DNA of 64,000 nt from Elysia crispata (Eukaryota > Mollusca > Gastropoda > Plakobranchidae), in contig JAWDGP010003874.1 of the NCBI GenBank assembly GCA_033675545.1, positions 747,501 to 811,500 on the forward strand, in the 5' to 3' direction. Positions within the stretch are counted from its first letter, which is position 1, and every line of letters begins with the position of its first letter. Both the position numbers and the translations under genes were made by a program. This document shows, piece by piece, positions 26,875-40,200 of this stretch. A model generated the notes under the pieces. That model did no database searches, was not told the origin of the DNA, and worked only from the letters and a program-made list of their open reading frames with translations.

Positions 26875-28735
26875 AAATAGAAAGCAAAAAAACTAAACAG
26901 TGTACTTGGAGCATAACTTGGAAATTATAAAGGATCCAAAAGGACGCGTGTGTGTCTATAATAGTTTAAAAAGTATAATACAGTGTACTGCAAGGTCTAT
27001 AACTTTAATGGAAATGATTGCTGGCACACAATTTATAATTAGGGCACAGAAAAAGAAATTATTGCATGTATCAATACAACATATAATTTATAAACGTCTT
27101 TATGTTGAATTGATAATACTAATAGTTTTGTTATTTCTTTTTTTTTGTCCGGTAATTATAAAGTTGTGTGCCTATTTCCTTTTAGATCTTTTATCTCTCT
27201 CGACTTACTTAGTTTCAACTTATTTCTATCTCTACAAGTACAAACCTCCATTCGAACCAGGCTAGTTAACTAAATGAGACGTCCCACAGCTGGTTTGCCT
27301 AGTGTCAGTGTACTGGTACATAACATGAACAATGTAGTGCCATTCGCGTTTACACCGGGCTACCCTCAGGGTCTGAGGCGATGGTGCGAGGGTGTGGGCG
27401 ACGGCGCAAAAATCATTTCGAAGTACATTTGGCAGACGTTTGCATTGTTTCTATGTACCGTATTGCTTTCAGTGAGAATGGCAGCGTATCTTGACGATAC
27501 CGAATTACTCAATTACTCATTACTGTCATTTACTGGCTATTTTTGTAAATTTATCGGTAGACGTAGAGAAGAAAGTATAATTTAACTTTAAGAATAAGAG
27601 AAAAGGTTATCCGTATCATGGACGAACGATTGGCTCCTGAAAGAGAGCAATTGAGTCGCACTCTTACCGGTTCAGTTCACACTTTTTAGTTTTACTTTTA
27701 GGCGAGTGGATGAAGAAACTTGACGTTATTCGGCCAATCACTGAGAAGCTTATGACATCGACAGTGCCTAGAACCCCGATCAGTGCTCATGAGAGATTAA
27801 CTTATTAACTGCTACTTTGAGATACCGGGTTTTAACTTTTAGTTACAGGGGCCAACTACACATGTACATGTATCAAGATTTGACGTTTTCAAGCGGCATT
27901 TTGCCGCAATCTCTGACTAAAATACATGTATGTTCGTGTCATTCCCCAAAAATGTGCGGCAACCTGTCAATTTCTTGCCCTAGGCTATCTAAAACTACCG
28001 GGGGGTAGGCATACCAACAATCCCATTCAATTCATTTTAACTGAGATATTTGAATATCTGCCGCTTAAAACAATGATTTTTTTCTGTTGCCAGCGTTACA
28101 TAGCCATCCTCTTTCCACCCCATCAAATCAACATTTTTGGTATCATTACCATTCCATCACATGATCATCACCGCACCAACAATTCTTCCATCTCCGTCAC
28201 CGCTGAGGTACATTCATCATAAGCAGCAGAACCTTGTCATCATCACCATTATCACCACCATCGCACCTCATCATCATTGTCCCTTCCCATCATTATCATC
28301 GGAAAGAGCCACGAAAGTACGGGTAATTTAATTTCCTTTGTCTAGACCAGTGCCCTTGAAATAAAAAAAAAAGTCGACGCGTAAAATGAAAAATCCCAAT
28401 CCGTTGCCGCCTTCGTACTCGTAGAAACATTTTTAAGTATGCATAATAGATTGTTACATGTACATGACTGTGTCTTCTATACTCACAACATACTGTATAC
28501 TTAGGACTGTGGTTTGCATTTTTTGAAGATATAATAAACTGTACATGCACACATTTAGTTGGTACTGGTAGTGGTACTAACTCTCAAGGTCTGATAATCT
28601 GATATAGGTACAGTGACGGTACGAGTACTGGGCGGTGGTGCAAAAAAAAAAACAAAAAACAACCAAACTTTGTGCAGATAATAGGTCTACATGTGCATTT
28701 CTAATTCTATTGCTGTTAGTTTAAGTGAGAATGGC

Positions 28736-28738
<3 letters not shown>
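26872..28738. other. Intergenic DNA with GC-richer patch and cryptic CAT/CAC repeat
   Basis: A GC-richer patch lies at about 27280-27500. Degenerate CATCAC/ATCATC runs occupy about 28130-28300. Open frames at 26900-27265 and 27274-27585 are not recognisable as any family. Confidence 0.45.
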
Positions 28739-28770
<32 letters not shown>

Positions 28771-28825
28771 CACACACATTACAAAAGATACAAATATATA
28801 TATATATATACACACATTACAAAAG

Positions 28826-28875
<50 letters not shown>
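28739..28875. repeat. Interrupted (TA)n microsatellite with duplicated spacer
   Basis: Three TA tracts are separated by two copies of CACACATTACAAAAGATAC. Confidence 0.95.
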
Positions 28876-28879
<4 letters not shown>

Positions 28880-31620
28880 TAATTTCTTCCAAGCAGGAAG
28901 CTAATGTAACACAGCTGCTGTCGAGATGAAAAAAAAAGATAAAATATTATGTTAGTACTAGTAGGCCCTACTGTGTATAAAATTGGAAATATATTTGATG
29001 ACTATATGTAAACTATTTCTCTATTCACAACGAATAGTCAACAATGAATTCTTCAAAACACATGCAGCTTTTTTAAAATTGTTGGGACTCGACTAATCAA
29101 ACTTATAGGCAAAAATATTTTTCGCTATTGTAGAATAAAAGAGGACATATGAAACCTAGAATGCTTCCTAAATCTGTACATGTACATGTATTAATTTCAG
29201 CAAATATTATCTAAGTACAATCAAGTATAACACTGCTTAAGCAAATAACTTCATTTGTGAACTATTAATTTGAAGAAAAGATAGAAAAAAGTAGCATTAA
29301 CAAATGTTACAATGTACATGTATGTTTGACGGGAATTTGCTCAAATTCAAAAGTCTAAAAAAAATACTTAAATTAAAAAGTGCGTAAGAAAAAAATTCTA
29401 TGAGGGCTGTACCCATTCGATCTATCGGAAAAGTTAAAAAGAAATAACCACGGTATGGTCTGTCATCATAGGTAATTATAAAAACACCTCAAAGTAAATG
29501 AAATAAATTAACTGTTTTTGAAATAACTCTTTGGATCAAACAAAGAAAGTTAAACAAAGTTGATTTTTTTGAACATTTGCTTTGGTTTCACTCGAATAGT
29601 TTCCGTGTGATAGAAGATCTTTTCGTTCACACAATAGATACACTTAAAGAATAAGCTGCGTCGGGCAAAAGAGCTAAATTATTATAAAAATCGTTATGAT
29701 CATATTTGTTACCAGATGCTCTCTTCAGGAACTGCCATAGAGCCTGTGTGCGGTACAGAGCTTTGCTCTCAAGGCTGAGAGGTTGTTGCGACGGCGCAGA
29801 TCACAAATTAAAACGTGTACTCGTTAACGTGTGGCTCCAGCGGTTGGTCGAGGATATGATTTTGAGCACAGCAATGAGTTGCGATAAATGTCTTTAAGTT
29901 TAATTGCCCGAGTTTTCATTTTCCTGATTGACAACGGAAGTATGATGCCAAACTTGATGTACCTTACGGCGAAATGTAAAAAAAATGAGGTGCACCAGAC
30001 TAAAACTTCGCAAGTGTATCGGTACCGTATATTATCTATGTTCGGACTAAATTTTTGTCGCTACTATTGGAACCAGAAAAACCAGCGCTGTGTAAACTAA
30101 TTCCAATTAGGGAGAGAGAGAGAGATACCAGGGAGCAAGGACAGTAGAAGGGGTGAGAAAAGAGAGGGAAAGGAGGGGGGATCCTTGAATGAATAGATGT
30201 TAAAAAAATGTGGGGTAATCTTATGACTACCAACACATATGAACAGCTTTTGTTTTTTTATTTACCACGGGTACACAAAACTTCAAGGGACTCACCTCAA
30301 TGTTTGTTGAAAAAAAAAAAACATGCGGACACTTAAAATTGAAATGTAAGATTTGTGGTAAAAGTTTTGTTTGTTTTAGTGACTTCCTCCATTTAACACA
30401 GCTTGCTTTTAAAAAGTATACCCCAATTTTGTAAGTGTACAACTACAAGCAAAGTAAAAGTGCACAAGTTGGCTTGTAAAAGAAAACTGCTTAGTTAATA
30501 ATGTACGAAAAGCGGCTGCAACAAAGGTAAACAGTAAAAAGTGTAAAGATCTTAATTGCAAGGTTACATGTAATTTACTATCTATCTCTTGGGTAAACAA
30601 AAGGTTTTATGTTTAAACAGCCTTTGCAATTTTGTCTTATTTAGAACAAAAGAAAGACATTGGTGTAATAGGTCTAACGGTATTTACAATTTAAAAAAAA
30701 AATCTACTAAGAGACTATCAACCTGTTGCGCCTGCTTACGTTAAAAATTCATTAAAATAATAATAATAAAAATTTAATAATTTCAATACGATACGTAAAA
30801 AATCTTATCGGATAGAATCGAATACCTTCGGGAACTCGGTTAAAAATCAGAAGGTCACAGACAAACACATTACATGACTAGCTTATATTTACAGCAGACG
30901 AAACAGAAAATGGTGTTAAAAATATGCAAGGGACTGGAAAGGGCAGATCTTGGGTATGGCACACTAACCCTCAACCACTACATATCCAGATTGGAATTGG
31001 AAGTCTTCATTCATACAATCTGGCTTAAACTAGTTACAGTTACCACGACCAACTCTACAGGTATCCTCACAAATGCTGTACTCTGAACTTCAGTATAAAG
31101 CCACGGCCAGAGTGAAGCGGCGTAAGTGAAAGCCTGTTCGTCTGCTTAGGCACTAGGTCTATTTTGACATCGCTTTCGAAGTGAATGACAATGCATGACA
31201 TCATCTGATGAATTTTTTTTAATTGGATCACATTATTGTCATTGTATGTTACAAAAAAAACAAACAAACAACAAAACCAAAAAAAAAACAAAAAACAAAG
31301 GAGGAATGCATCCAATAAATAAAGAAAGAAGACAATGGGGTGAATATAATCACTTGTTCTGCGAACAGGAGAAAAATCTAGCATGGTTTGAGGGCTACAC
31401 TAGAATGGCTAAAGGAGCATTTCAGTAGAGAATACATTCTGACTCTTTAGAAACTGGCTCTGCACGATACGATTGTGCAGACCGGTTATCACTCCTAGGT
31501 GAATTAATCTTAGTTTGAATTTGAGTTGTTTTCTTTTTTTTTAATTTCTAATTCAATAAAACACTTTTGAGCGTACTGCATTGTTGATGCCAAAATCGAC
31601 ATCACCATCACATTTACGAC
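28876..31620. other. Intergenic DNA, mostly unassigned
   Basis: AT-rich with a GC-richer patch at about 29720-29880. A possible zinc-finger relic at 30345-30434 is listed separately. No tRNA or rRNA was recognised. Confidence 0.45.
30345..30434 (+). pseudogene. Possible C2H2 zinc-finger gene relic
   Basis: A short open stretch reads CKICGKSFVCFSDFLHL, which has the Cys-x2-Cys, GKSF, Leu and first His of a C2H2 finger, then decays. The second His is not in place and upstream codons include stops. A single finger-like match this short could be chance. Confidence 0.3.
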
Positions 31621-32200
<580 letters not shown>

Positions 32201-33001
32201 TCATTTATATTAGTACGATCTTGAACATCATCATCATAACTATCCTGATATTCATATTGATTATCACCCTGATAATTATATCTGAAGATTGTCATAATCA
32301 TTATCGATATATTATAGAAATGATCAGCATGAAAAAAATTGTTGCTCGTGCATTATCTTACAACATGGCTGAAAATGTGAAATAGAATTTTAAAATTTTG
32401 ATAACGCAATGTCGATTCCTCATCAGAAAACATCGCTATAGTAGCCATGGAAAAACTGCTCATTCTCATTAAATTAGTATCTTTTCCCAGAAAACTGGGT
32501 ATACCGACAAGATATGCTTGAACGCTGGTTTTTACAGGAGCTGAACTAGAAAAAGAAATGTAGGCTATCATTATTTTATGATGTGTATCGCAGTGATTTT
32601 TTTTTCGGATCAACATTTCGCCTCTTTTGATTGGTCATTTTCCAATCTTTATTAAATTTTTAATCAGATAAGAGATATGAAAGAAACATTCATCAACATT
32701 TCCTTTTTTCTAAAATGTCTACGAGTCGTACGAGATAAAACAATAATGTTCTTGGGTACAAACTCAGGTGCTTAAAGAATAAACATTTTACAATTTCCAC
32801 AATAATGAATTGTTTATTGTTTTTTTTTATTGGTTATTAAAAATTAGAACAAGAAAAAAATTGACTGGACTTCACCACATTCAAATTGTCAAAATTTCAA
32901 CAAATAATTTCAAATGAAAATTATTTTTTTTTATCTAATCAGGTAAAATAGATTTCAAAAAAGAACACAAGGACGTAGTTTTTTTTGTGTTTTTTTTTAA
33001 T
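32201..33001. other. Intergenic DNA, nothing recognised
   Basis: AT-rich unique sequence with T runs; no gene supported. Confidence 0.5.
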
Positions 33002-33108
33002 CATAATCATAAACAAAACCATCATAATTCATAATCGTCAACAAAACCAGCATAATTCATATTCTTAAACAAAACCATCATGAGTCATCATCATACACAA
33101 AACATCAT
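33002..33108. repeat. 28-bp tandem repeat, about four units
   Basis: Units with AAACAAAACCATCAT recur at 33011, 33039 and 33067 with a fourth degenerate unit, merging into the (AAT)n tract. Confidence 0.85.
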
Positions 33109-33208
<100 letters not shown>

Positions 33209-33518
33209 GAATATTAAAAAAGCGTCTAAAACTTTAAAAAAAAAAAAAAAAAAAAAAAGGAAAAAAAGGAAAAAAAATGGAGAGACCAAAATTAATGGTA
33301 GAAAAGTTGAACAAAAACCTTTGTAAAACATTTGAATTTCACTAAGCTATGTAATTTCTCCATGTTCCAACCACCAGATAGAAATCAAGGCGAAGATAAA
33401 GTACACGGCAGGATAACACAGCTAACTAGCTTTCATGATAAGACATAAAGACATTTTAGTAGAAAATACAGCATTCCATCGAGAACTTTTTCTCAAAAAA
33501 AAAAAAATATTTACCAGT

Positions 33519-33700
33519 AATAAAAGTGATACAAGTTGTATTCATATTGATCATCTCTTACCAAAAAAAAAAGCAACCAAAGTTATAACAGTGTTAATTC
33601 GTATTGATCATCTCTTACCAATAATTCAACTAATAAAAGCGTTCATCATATTAATCATCTCTTACCAACAAAAATAGACACCAAAGTGTTCATCGAATTT
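33519..33700. repeat. Degenerate repeat with GATCATCTCTTACC element
   Basis: TTGATCATCTCTTACCA occurs at 33547 and 33604 and as TTAATCATCTCTTACCA at 33651, with related A-rich spacers. Confidence 0.75.
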
Positions 33701-33820
33701 TTCTCTTATCGTAAAATGCTTATTCTACACTATTGGAAAACTTACTGAATTAATATAAGTTTATGTCTTAACTTTTGCTCAACTACCCTACTCGTTCTTT
33801 TATTAATTTTTTATTTATTT

Positions 33821-34500
33821 TTATATTCTAAAATATTTTTCTCTAAAAGCCATTTCTGTGTCGAACACTATAGTTGGATTGTTCAATTTCCCATATTTTA
33901 CCTTGCTGATAGACATCTTCGCAACCAATAAAGTCATGTTGATATTATCAATACATTTATCCTTTACCTCAAACAGATCGCTGCTCAGTAAACCAAAAAG
34001 AGCAAGCTTTTCATCAATGACGATCTTTTCATTAAGCTTTGAAAAAATTACAATCTCCACATTGTTTCCAAAATCCTTGAAGTTTTTGACAATGAAAAAA
34101 GAAGTGCTCAATAAGGTCAAACGTATTGCAGTATTCGCATTTATTAGTTGTTTTTATTTTCATTTTATATAGATCTAAAAGTGTGCTAGTCGGATAAATA
34201 TTGTGTGATATTTTGAAATGAAGCAGTCGTAATCTTGATTGTTTACTTGCTGTTATCGCAATACCAAAGTAATTTAGAATATTTGTGTCATACTTTCGTT
34301 TCCAAAATCCTACACTGCAGACAGTTGTGTTCCTACTGTTTATGAGAGTTTCTCTGTCCACCCTGGACGGTCAACTAATAAACATAGGACCCTTCTGTAT
34401 AAAAGTGGGTTCTAGCCAACATGCGTGGGATGGCTGTTTGCGGAAAACCTGCGCCACTCTGGCCATACCTTTAAGACTGTACTGGTTGAAATCTATACAG
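33821..34500 (-). mobile_element. LINE (non-LTR retrotransposon) relic, reverse-transcriptase C terminus
   Basis: On the minus strand, the frame from 34361 encodes RLRLLHFKISHNIYPTSTLL and then CEYCNTFDLIEHFFFHCQKL. The Cys-x2-Cys...His...Cys arrangement is the zinc-binding zf-RVT tail of L1/Tx1-type LINE polymerases. The following tail (LALFGLLSSDLF and onward) lies in a different frame, so there is at least one frameshift, and a stop lies just upstream of 34361. The 5' part is missing. It is a dead copy. Confidence 0.72.
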
Positions 34501-35612
34501 ATATCCTGCCTTGCAAACAAGGCCCCTACAAAGCGGAACTGCAGATCTAGCTGAGAGCGCTAAAATAAATCTCTACAAATTTCTGTGCGACTTTGTGCCT
34601 GAAATAAAGAAGCAAGTTGATTTTATTTGATTACTTACAAATATTTCAGTGTCAAAGTTTTATTTTTCATATATAAAATCACAAGACCCTGCAGATGATC
34701 AATATAGATAGTCTCTTTAAATATATATTTATATATAATAATAATAATGTTCGATGTTAAATTGCTGTTTTGAATTTTAAGATTTGCGCTTAGAAATATT
34801 TAATAAATTCCTACTGTTTTGAACTTATGAATACATACTAAACATGTGACAATTTTATATCTCCATATTAATTTATATAATTAGTACTGTTAATAAACAC
34901 CTCCTTTTGCTATTAATAGTTCTTGTGGGTTTTTTTTTTTTTTAATTGAGAGTTTTTGTATTGTCACACATTAAAATATTATAAAGTAGTTCATTGTGTC
35001 GTATAGTTCAGTGTGGTGACCAAGTTTTCATTTGGTGACATTGGTTTTCTTAAGTTCGTAGTTTTCCTGATCTGGAAAGACTTGAAAGCTGATATTCCGC
35101 ATACAAATTTTTATTATAACATTGGTGAATTTTATGAACACAGATACGGGATTTGTTAAACCTTTCATCGACTAAGATATTTCTTTGTTCATCTTGCACA
35201 GAGAGGATAAAGATAAAGAATTGACTCGAATTTAAAGAAAAAGAAATATCATTTGTCTTTGGTTGACATACTAAATAATAGGCGAATGCATTGGTTATTA
35301 TAAGCTTTTGCATACAATTGTGCGACTCGTGGGAGTCAAATGTGAGAGGCCAGCCTTCACATAGCAAGAACAGACACGACATGGGCCTGACACGGCCTAA
35401 TTGAAATTAGAGCTAATACTTGGTTCTAGGTGACTCCATTCTCTCTAGTGTCCGGCTGTCTGCCCGTTCTGCAGGACTAAATGGAATTTAAGGTTTCCAT
35501 CAGCATTAAGTAGTCAGACCCGAAAAAAAAAAAGGGGCAAAGAACTGACAAAGTTCGGAGCATATAATATTCATCAATAAGTCATCCTTTGGTACTCCCA
35601 ACTTGAGGCCAA
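34501..35612. other. Intergenic DNA, nothing recognised
   Basis: AT-rich DNA; an antisense open frame at 35050-35382 has no recognisable family. Confidence 0.45.
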
Positions 35613-35613
35613 G

Positions 35614-35705
<92 letters not shown>

Positions 35706-35742
35706 GCTACTACTACTACTACTACTACGACTACTACGACTA

Positions 35743-35773
<31 letters not shown>

Positions 35774-35838
35774 GACTAGTATAACTACTACTACTACTAC
35801 TACTAGTATAACTACTACTACTACTACTACTACTACCG
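35613..35838. repeat. (TAC)n microsatellite with variant units
   Basis: Over 60 TAC units, with TGC, CGA and AGTATAAC interruptions in the second half. Confidence 0.97.
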
Positions 35839-37133
35839 TAACTATTACTAGCGCTGTTGTAGCTTCATCTTTTAAAGCGGGAGAATAAAGGGAAAGAAAA
35901 AGAAGGGGATAGATAGATGGAGATGCAGAGAAAGTAAAAAAGGGAGTTTTGAGAACTTAAAGATACATTTTTATTTAAAAGAAAATAAGACCCTTAAGTA
36001 TATCTGCTGGTCAAGACATAGATTTAAAATGTATTAAACCTTGCTATCCAGATCTTAAGAATAGACTGTGTTCAATGTGAAACATTATAATTATAAAACT
36101 TATGAGCATTCTTGGAACAGAAGACCTTACCGTTTTTTTCCTTATTTTTCTTTTCATTTATCAACTAATATCTCTTTTACTTTGACACCTAAATTTGTAG
36201 AAAGTCTGTGTAGACTTCAAAACAAGTGCCTAAAGCCTCATACCGTTATTTCCACTAATCATAGCATATTATTGTCACATTTTTCAGTTTTGCTTAACCC
36301 CTCTAATACATGTACTCGATCAGAATCTAGAATTCACCCGACCTTAAAAGTATAAAATAATTACTCCCCCCTCCCCCCTTCCCCGCAATAACATGCCATT
36401 TTGGATTACTCTTTTTCATAGAAACTTTTCACTAATGTTATACTATCGTTAATCGAATTCTTTTGTTTCCATTTTGGATCAGCTTAAAAAATAAAAGAAC
36501 AAAAAAAAAAACAAACAAAAAAAAACAAAAAACAAAAACAAAAAACAAAAAAAAAAAATCGAAAAAAAGTTGATTATTCTCAATTGTGTACATCGCAGTT
36601 AATCGATAACACCAACAACAAAAAAGAGACACTTTTAAAGAAGTTGCGAAGATAAAGAATCCTTATGCGTTGATATTTTTTAAAAATTTAAACAAGAAAA
36701 TATTATATTTCATTCACTGGTATTCAATAATTCGTGATGCTGAAAATTAATCAGGAAACCGATATTATTTTCATTCACATGGGCATATTTCTTGAAATGT
36801 TGCCTCCTTACTGTTTTTACTGAAAGAAAAAGCTATAGAAAGTTATGTAACAGTTTCAATTTGTTTTACTTCATTTCTACAACCGTTAGTCCTTTCCTAT
36901 TTCAACCGTGCCACTCTTTCCCTAATAAAATGTTACTTCAGAACTTTTCATCAATGTTAATTGATGACTCTTTCTTAGTCCTCATTATTGTAAGTTACAA
37001 TGGAGCTACTGTTTCCACTGCAATAAAGTCTACAGAAACCAAACCAAGGCCAAACTGTATTATCAATTTCACCTCTTCTCAAAACAGCCTGGCAGGTGTG
37101 GTACTATTATTAGCATAATAGAAAGCTTGGAAT
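35839..37133. promoter_or_regulatory. RSF1: RSF1 upstream region, promoter not resolved
   Basis: The DNA is AT-rich with an A-rich/AAAAAC run at 36480-36560. No CpG-rich promoter, CCAAT or TATA box could be convincingly placed. The 300 bp before the ATG must hold the 5' UTR or an upstream intron boundary. Confidence 0.3.
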
Positions 37134-37281
37134 ATGGCGTCCGTTGGGGAAGGCGACTGTCACAAAGACCCAAATTTTGCTGTTATTTGCTCCTGCTTGG
37201 ATAAGTATGGAGAATCCCTTGGACTGCCCTCTGTTTCCTATTTAGAACTTAAAAAATACCTTGAAGATACATCGATTGAAG
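37134..37281 (+). CDS. RSF1: RSF1 exon 1 (residues 1-49)
   Basis: It encodes [20 protein letters not shown] and then [30 protein letters not shown] matches the human RSF1 N terminus. It ends in phase 1. Confidence 0.94.
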
Positions 37282-40200
37282 GTAATTGATGCACATGTTA
37301 TGGAGTGTAGTGAAGTTGCCAAAACTACTTTGTATTAATTTTACTATTATTAACTTGAAAAATGTATATCTAGGTCTAGATCTAGATCTAGATCTAGTTC
37401 TAGTTTTAGAATGTGTGAAGTAGGCTACTAGAAACATAGATCTACGTCTAGATCTAAGAATCATAAGAGTCAGAATATAGATCTAGTAGACTTTAGATCT
37501 ACATCTATTCTTGGTCTAAAATAGATCTAGATCTAGAATCTAGATAATATAATACGTAGGCCTATAATAAATGAAATAATGAGAACGTAGACTGTGCTAA
37601 ACCCCGCTTGGACCATTCTAGATCTAATCTAGATCTAGAATAAGAGTTCTATAACAATATTATGGAAAAACTACCATAACTGAAGCGAGTGCGGTGGTGA
37701 TACAGACGGCATAGACCATGAATATGAAACTTGGATTCTTTAGCCTCATTAATTTTCTAGGAATGTGTGGCAGCCTTAAGATAAAATAATTTATGATGTG
37801 GAGTATACACAATGAATTAATTTGCAGCTGTTAGTCCAACTCTTGTTTTATTTTAGTGTTTCTTTTGCTTAGATTAGATCTAATTCGTTTTTGGTAGTGA
37901 AAATCATTGTGATAAGGGCAAATAGGCCTACACACGAAGGGACGAAAGAGAACAAAAATCACACTTAAATATAAGTTCTACCTCACTCAGCCTCATCGAG
38001 ATCTGTGCCCTCACTTTAGCAGAAGTTGCACCCCCCCTCTTCCCCTGTTTTACAGGGGAATAGTGTGCTGGGGACTGCAGTGGGTAGATGCTAGCTGCCC
38101 AGGTCAAGAATAAGTGGAGCAGGAGTTTATATGCCAAAGCAGTAGATTGGTATACAGAACTGGGACAAACATCAGGAAATAGTTCAATAGAAAATGCTTA
38201 TGGCGGATTCTGTGAGAGGGATCAGATTGAGATTTCCCAAAAATGGAAAATTTCAAATCTTTCAGAGATATTGTATCATATATCAAATTATTAAGGGAAT
38301 TTTAAGCCGAATTCAAATATGTAACTGGTTTGAGCAAGAAATTTTTAGTACAAAAAATTATGGTTTGATAAAACAAGCCATCCCGTAACTCCGCATAAGA
38401 AAAATTATTCCGTTGTTGGAAAGGAATGATCATGGGATTGGTTAAAATTATTGTATTTTTTTCAATTGATGCCACAAAAAAGCTTAATTTTTATTGAATA
38501 TTTTATTTCCTTGCCCCCCTCGCCATTTTCTTTCAAGTAAACATTTCCATTTTGCTTAATGTTACATACAAATCCATTTCACAGCACATATAAAGTTTCG
38601 GGCCATATTGGATCCGTTAGCTAGGAGTAAACCACCATGGAACCATAGACTCTTCTTCAGCTAGGCGTTGTTTTAGCTCGTAAAGAGTTCTGAAGGATCT
38701 CGTTAGCAGTCAAACAAAGACTATATTTTGTAGATTTTGTTGTTGTCAGGGGAGAGTGCAGGAAATTTGAGGTGGAATTGAGTCATGATGGCATCAAATA
38801 TTATTCTACTTATATGCATTTTGCAAAATATGGTGTTGCAAGAAATGCTCTGCTGACTGACCAATAGCCCTAAAATTGTAATTAACTCTTGAAGATCAAC
38901 ATTCTTCCAATTACTCATCACTTTGTTGTCTTTCAAAGACTCCACTACAGCCTCAATATATCATCGATCATGTACAGTATTCCGTTATCAACAAAGTGTT
39001 GAAAATAATCTAGGCCCCTTCCATGTACAGTCCGCCACATTGGAGAAAAATGAAAATCAATAAACTGACTCTAAACTGTGTTGAAAGTTTAGAAAGTTGT
39101 AAAGTTTCAAAATCTGGAATATTGAAAAGTACCCATTTTCTGCAAAAAATCTATCATAAAGGGAGTGTAAATTTTTCTTGAAATACAATCTAAAATGTCA
39201 TGTTTTATACAAATCCATTTTTAGAGAAAATATTTACGTATTCAGTTATTTTTTGAGAATCCATATTCAATCATCTTTAGGAAAGCACTGTAACAAAGAA
39301 CATGGATTTTCTACATTACTGTTACAATATAAATCAAAATTTATCTTCCATGAGCATGTAACATACCTAACGCGAAATATATTAAAAGGTTATCCTTAAA
39401 AGAGAAAAGAAGTGCTAAATTCTAAATATTTTCATATGATGTCTAGTTCACAATACCAAATAACTCAATAACTTCAGATCTTTTCAAATGACAGCCCAAT
39501 TCTTGTGATGGGATGTAGAAATTAAACGTGTGTTACAACGTCTGTTTTGTGTGTTACCAGCTTAAATAACATGTCGATCTTGATAAGAAAGTGCATATGA
39601 TGAATTATACAGTTACTCTTTCAAATTGCATAAAACTTTATTTCTGACATTATAAAAAAAGTCAAACTTCAAACTTGAATTTACCCAACAGGTATGTGGG
39701 GCCTTATTTGCTTTACAATATGTACAAAATTGTAATAGATATCATTTTTTGATTAGAGCCGCTTCCACTTCCCTGTAAATGTTAGCCTCATGACATTAAC
39801 CCTTGCGCTGCAGTCCCCAAACCTTGTCATCTCCCCTGGGTCCTCTTTCTCATCATATGATAAGTAACAAGAACCCATTCTCCTATTTTAGGTCTCTCTC
39901 ATTTTTACTAGTGTAATCACATAGGGGCCTACAGTCCCTATCTTAACATTGTCATGATACACTTCACAATTCAAATCAACTGCTAAGTGGTCAGGCAACA
40001 AACTTGCTCTCTCCAAAGCATTCTTCTGTCATACAAAGAACTTTCCTAAAGAGGGTAACAACCCCACTGAAAGCTGCTAATGTCTTTGTAGGTGAAGTAG
40101 ATAGCTGACCAATTGGTTTATTCACAACTTTAGATAGGGCTTTTTTTTTATTTATATTCTCCTCTGCCATTACATTCAGAGTTGCTTTGGTGTAATTTTT

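Noticed and set aside
26900-27585. Two adjacent open frames (121 and 103 codons), the first with hydrophobic segments
   Set aside because: They lie in different frames, match no known family and lack splice or promoter support.
35050-35382. 110-codon antisense frame
   Set aside because: No recognisable domain and no supporting signals; length is within chance for this DNA.
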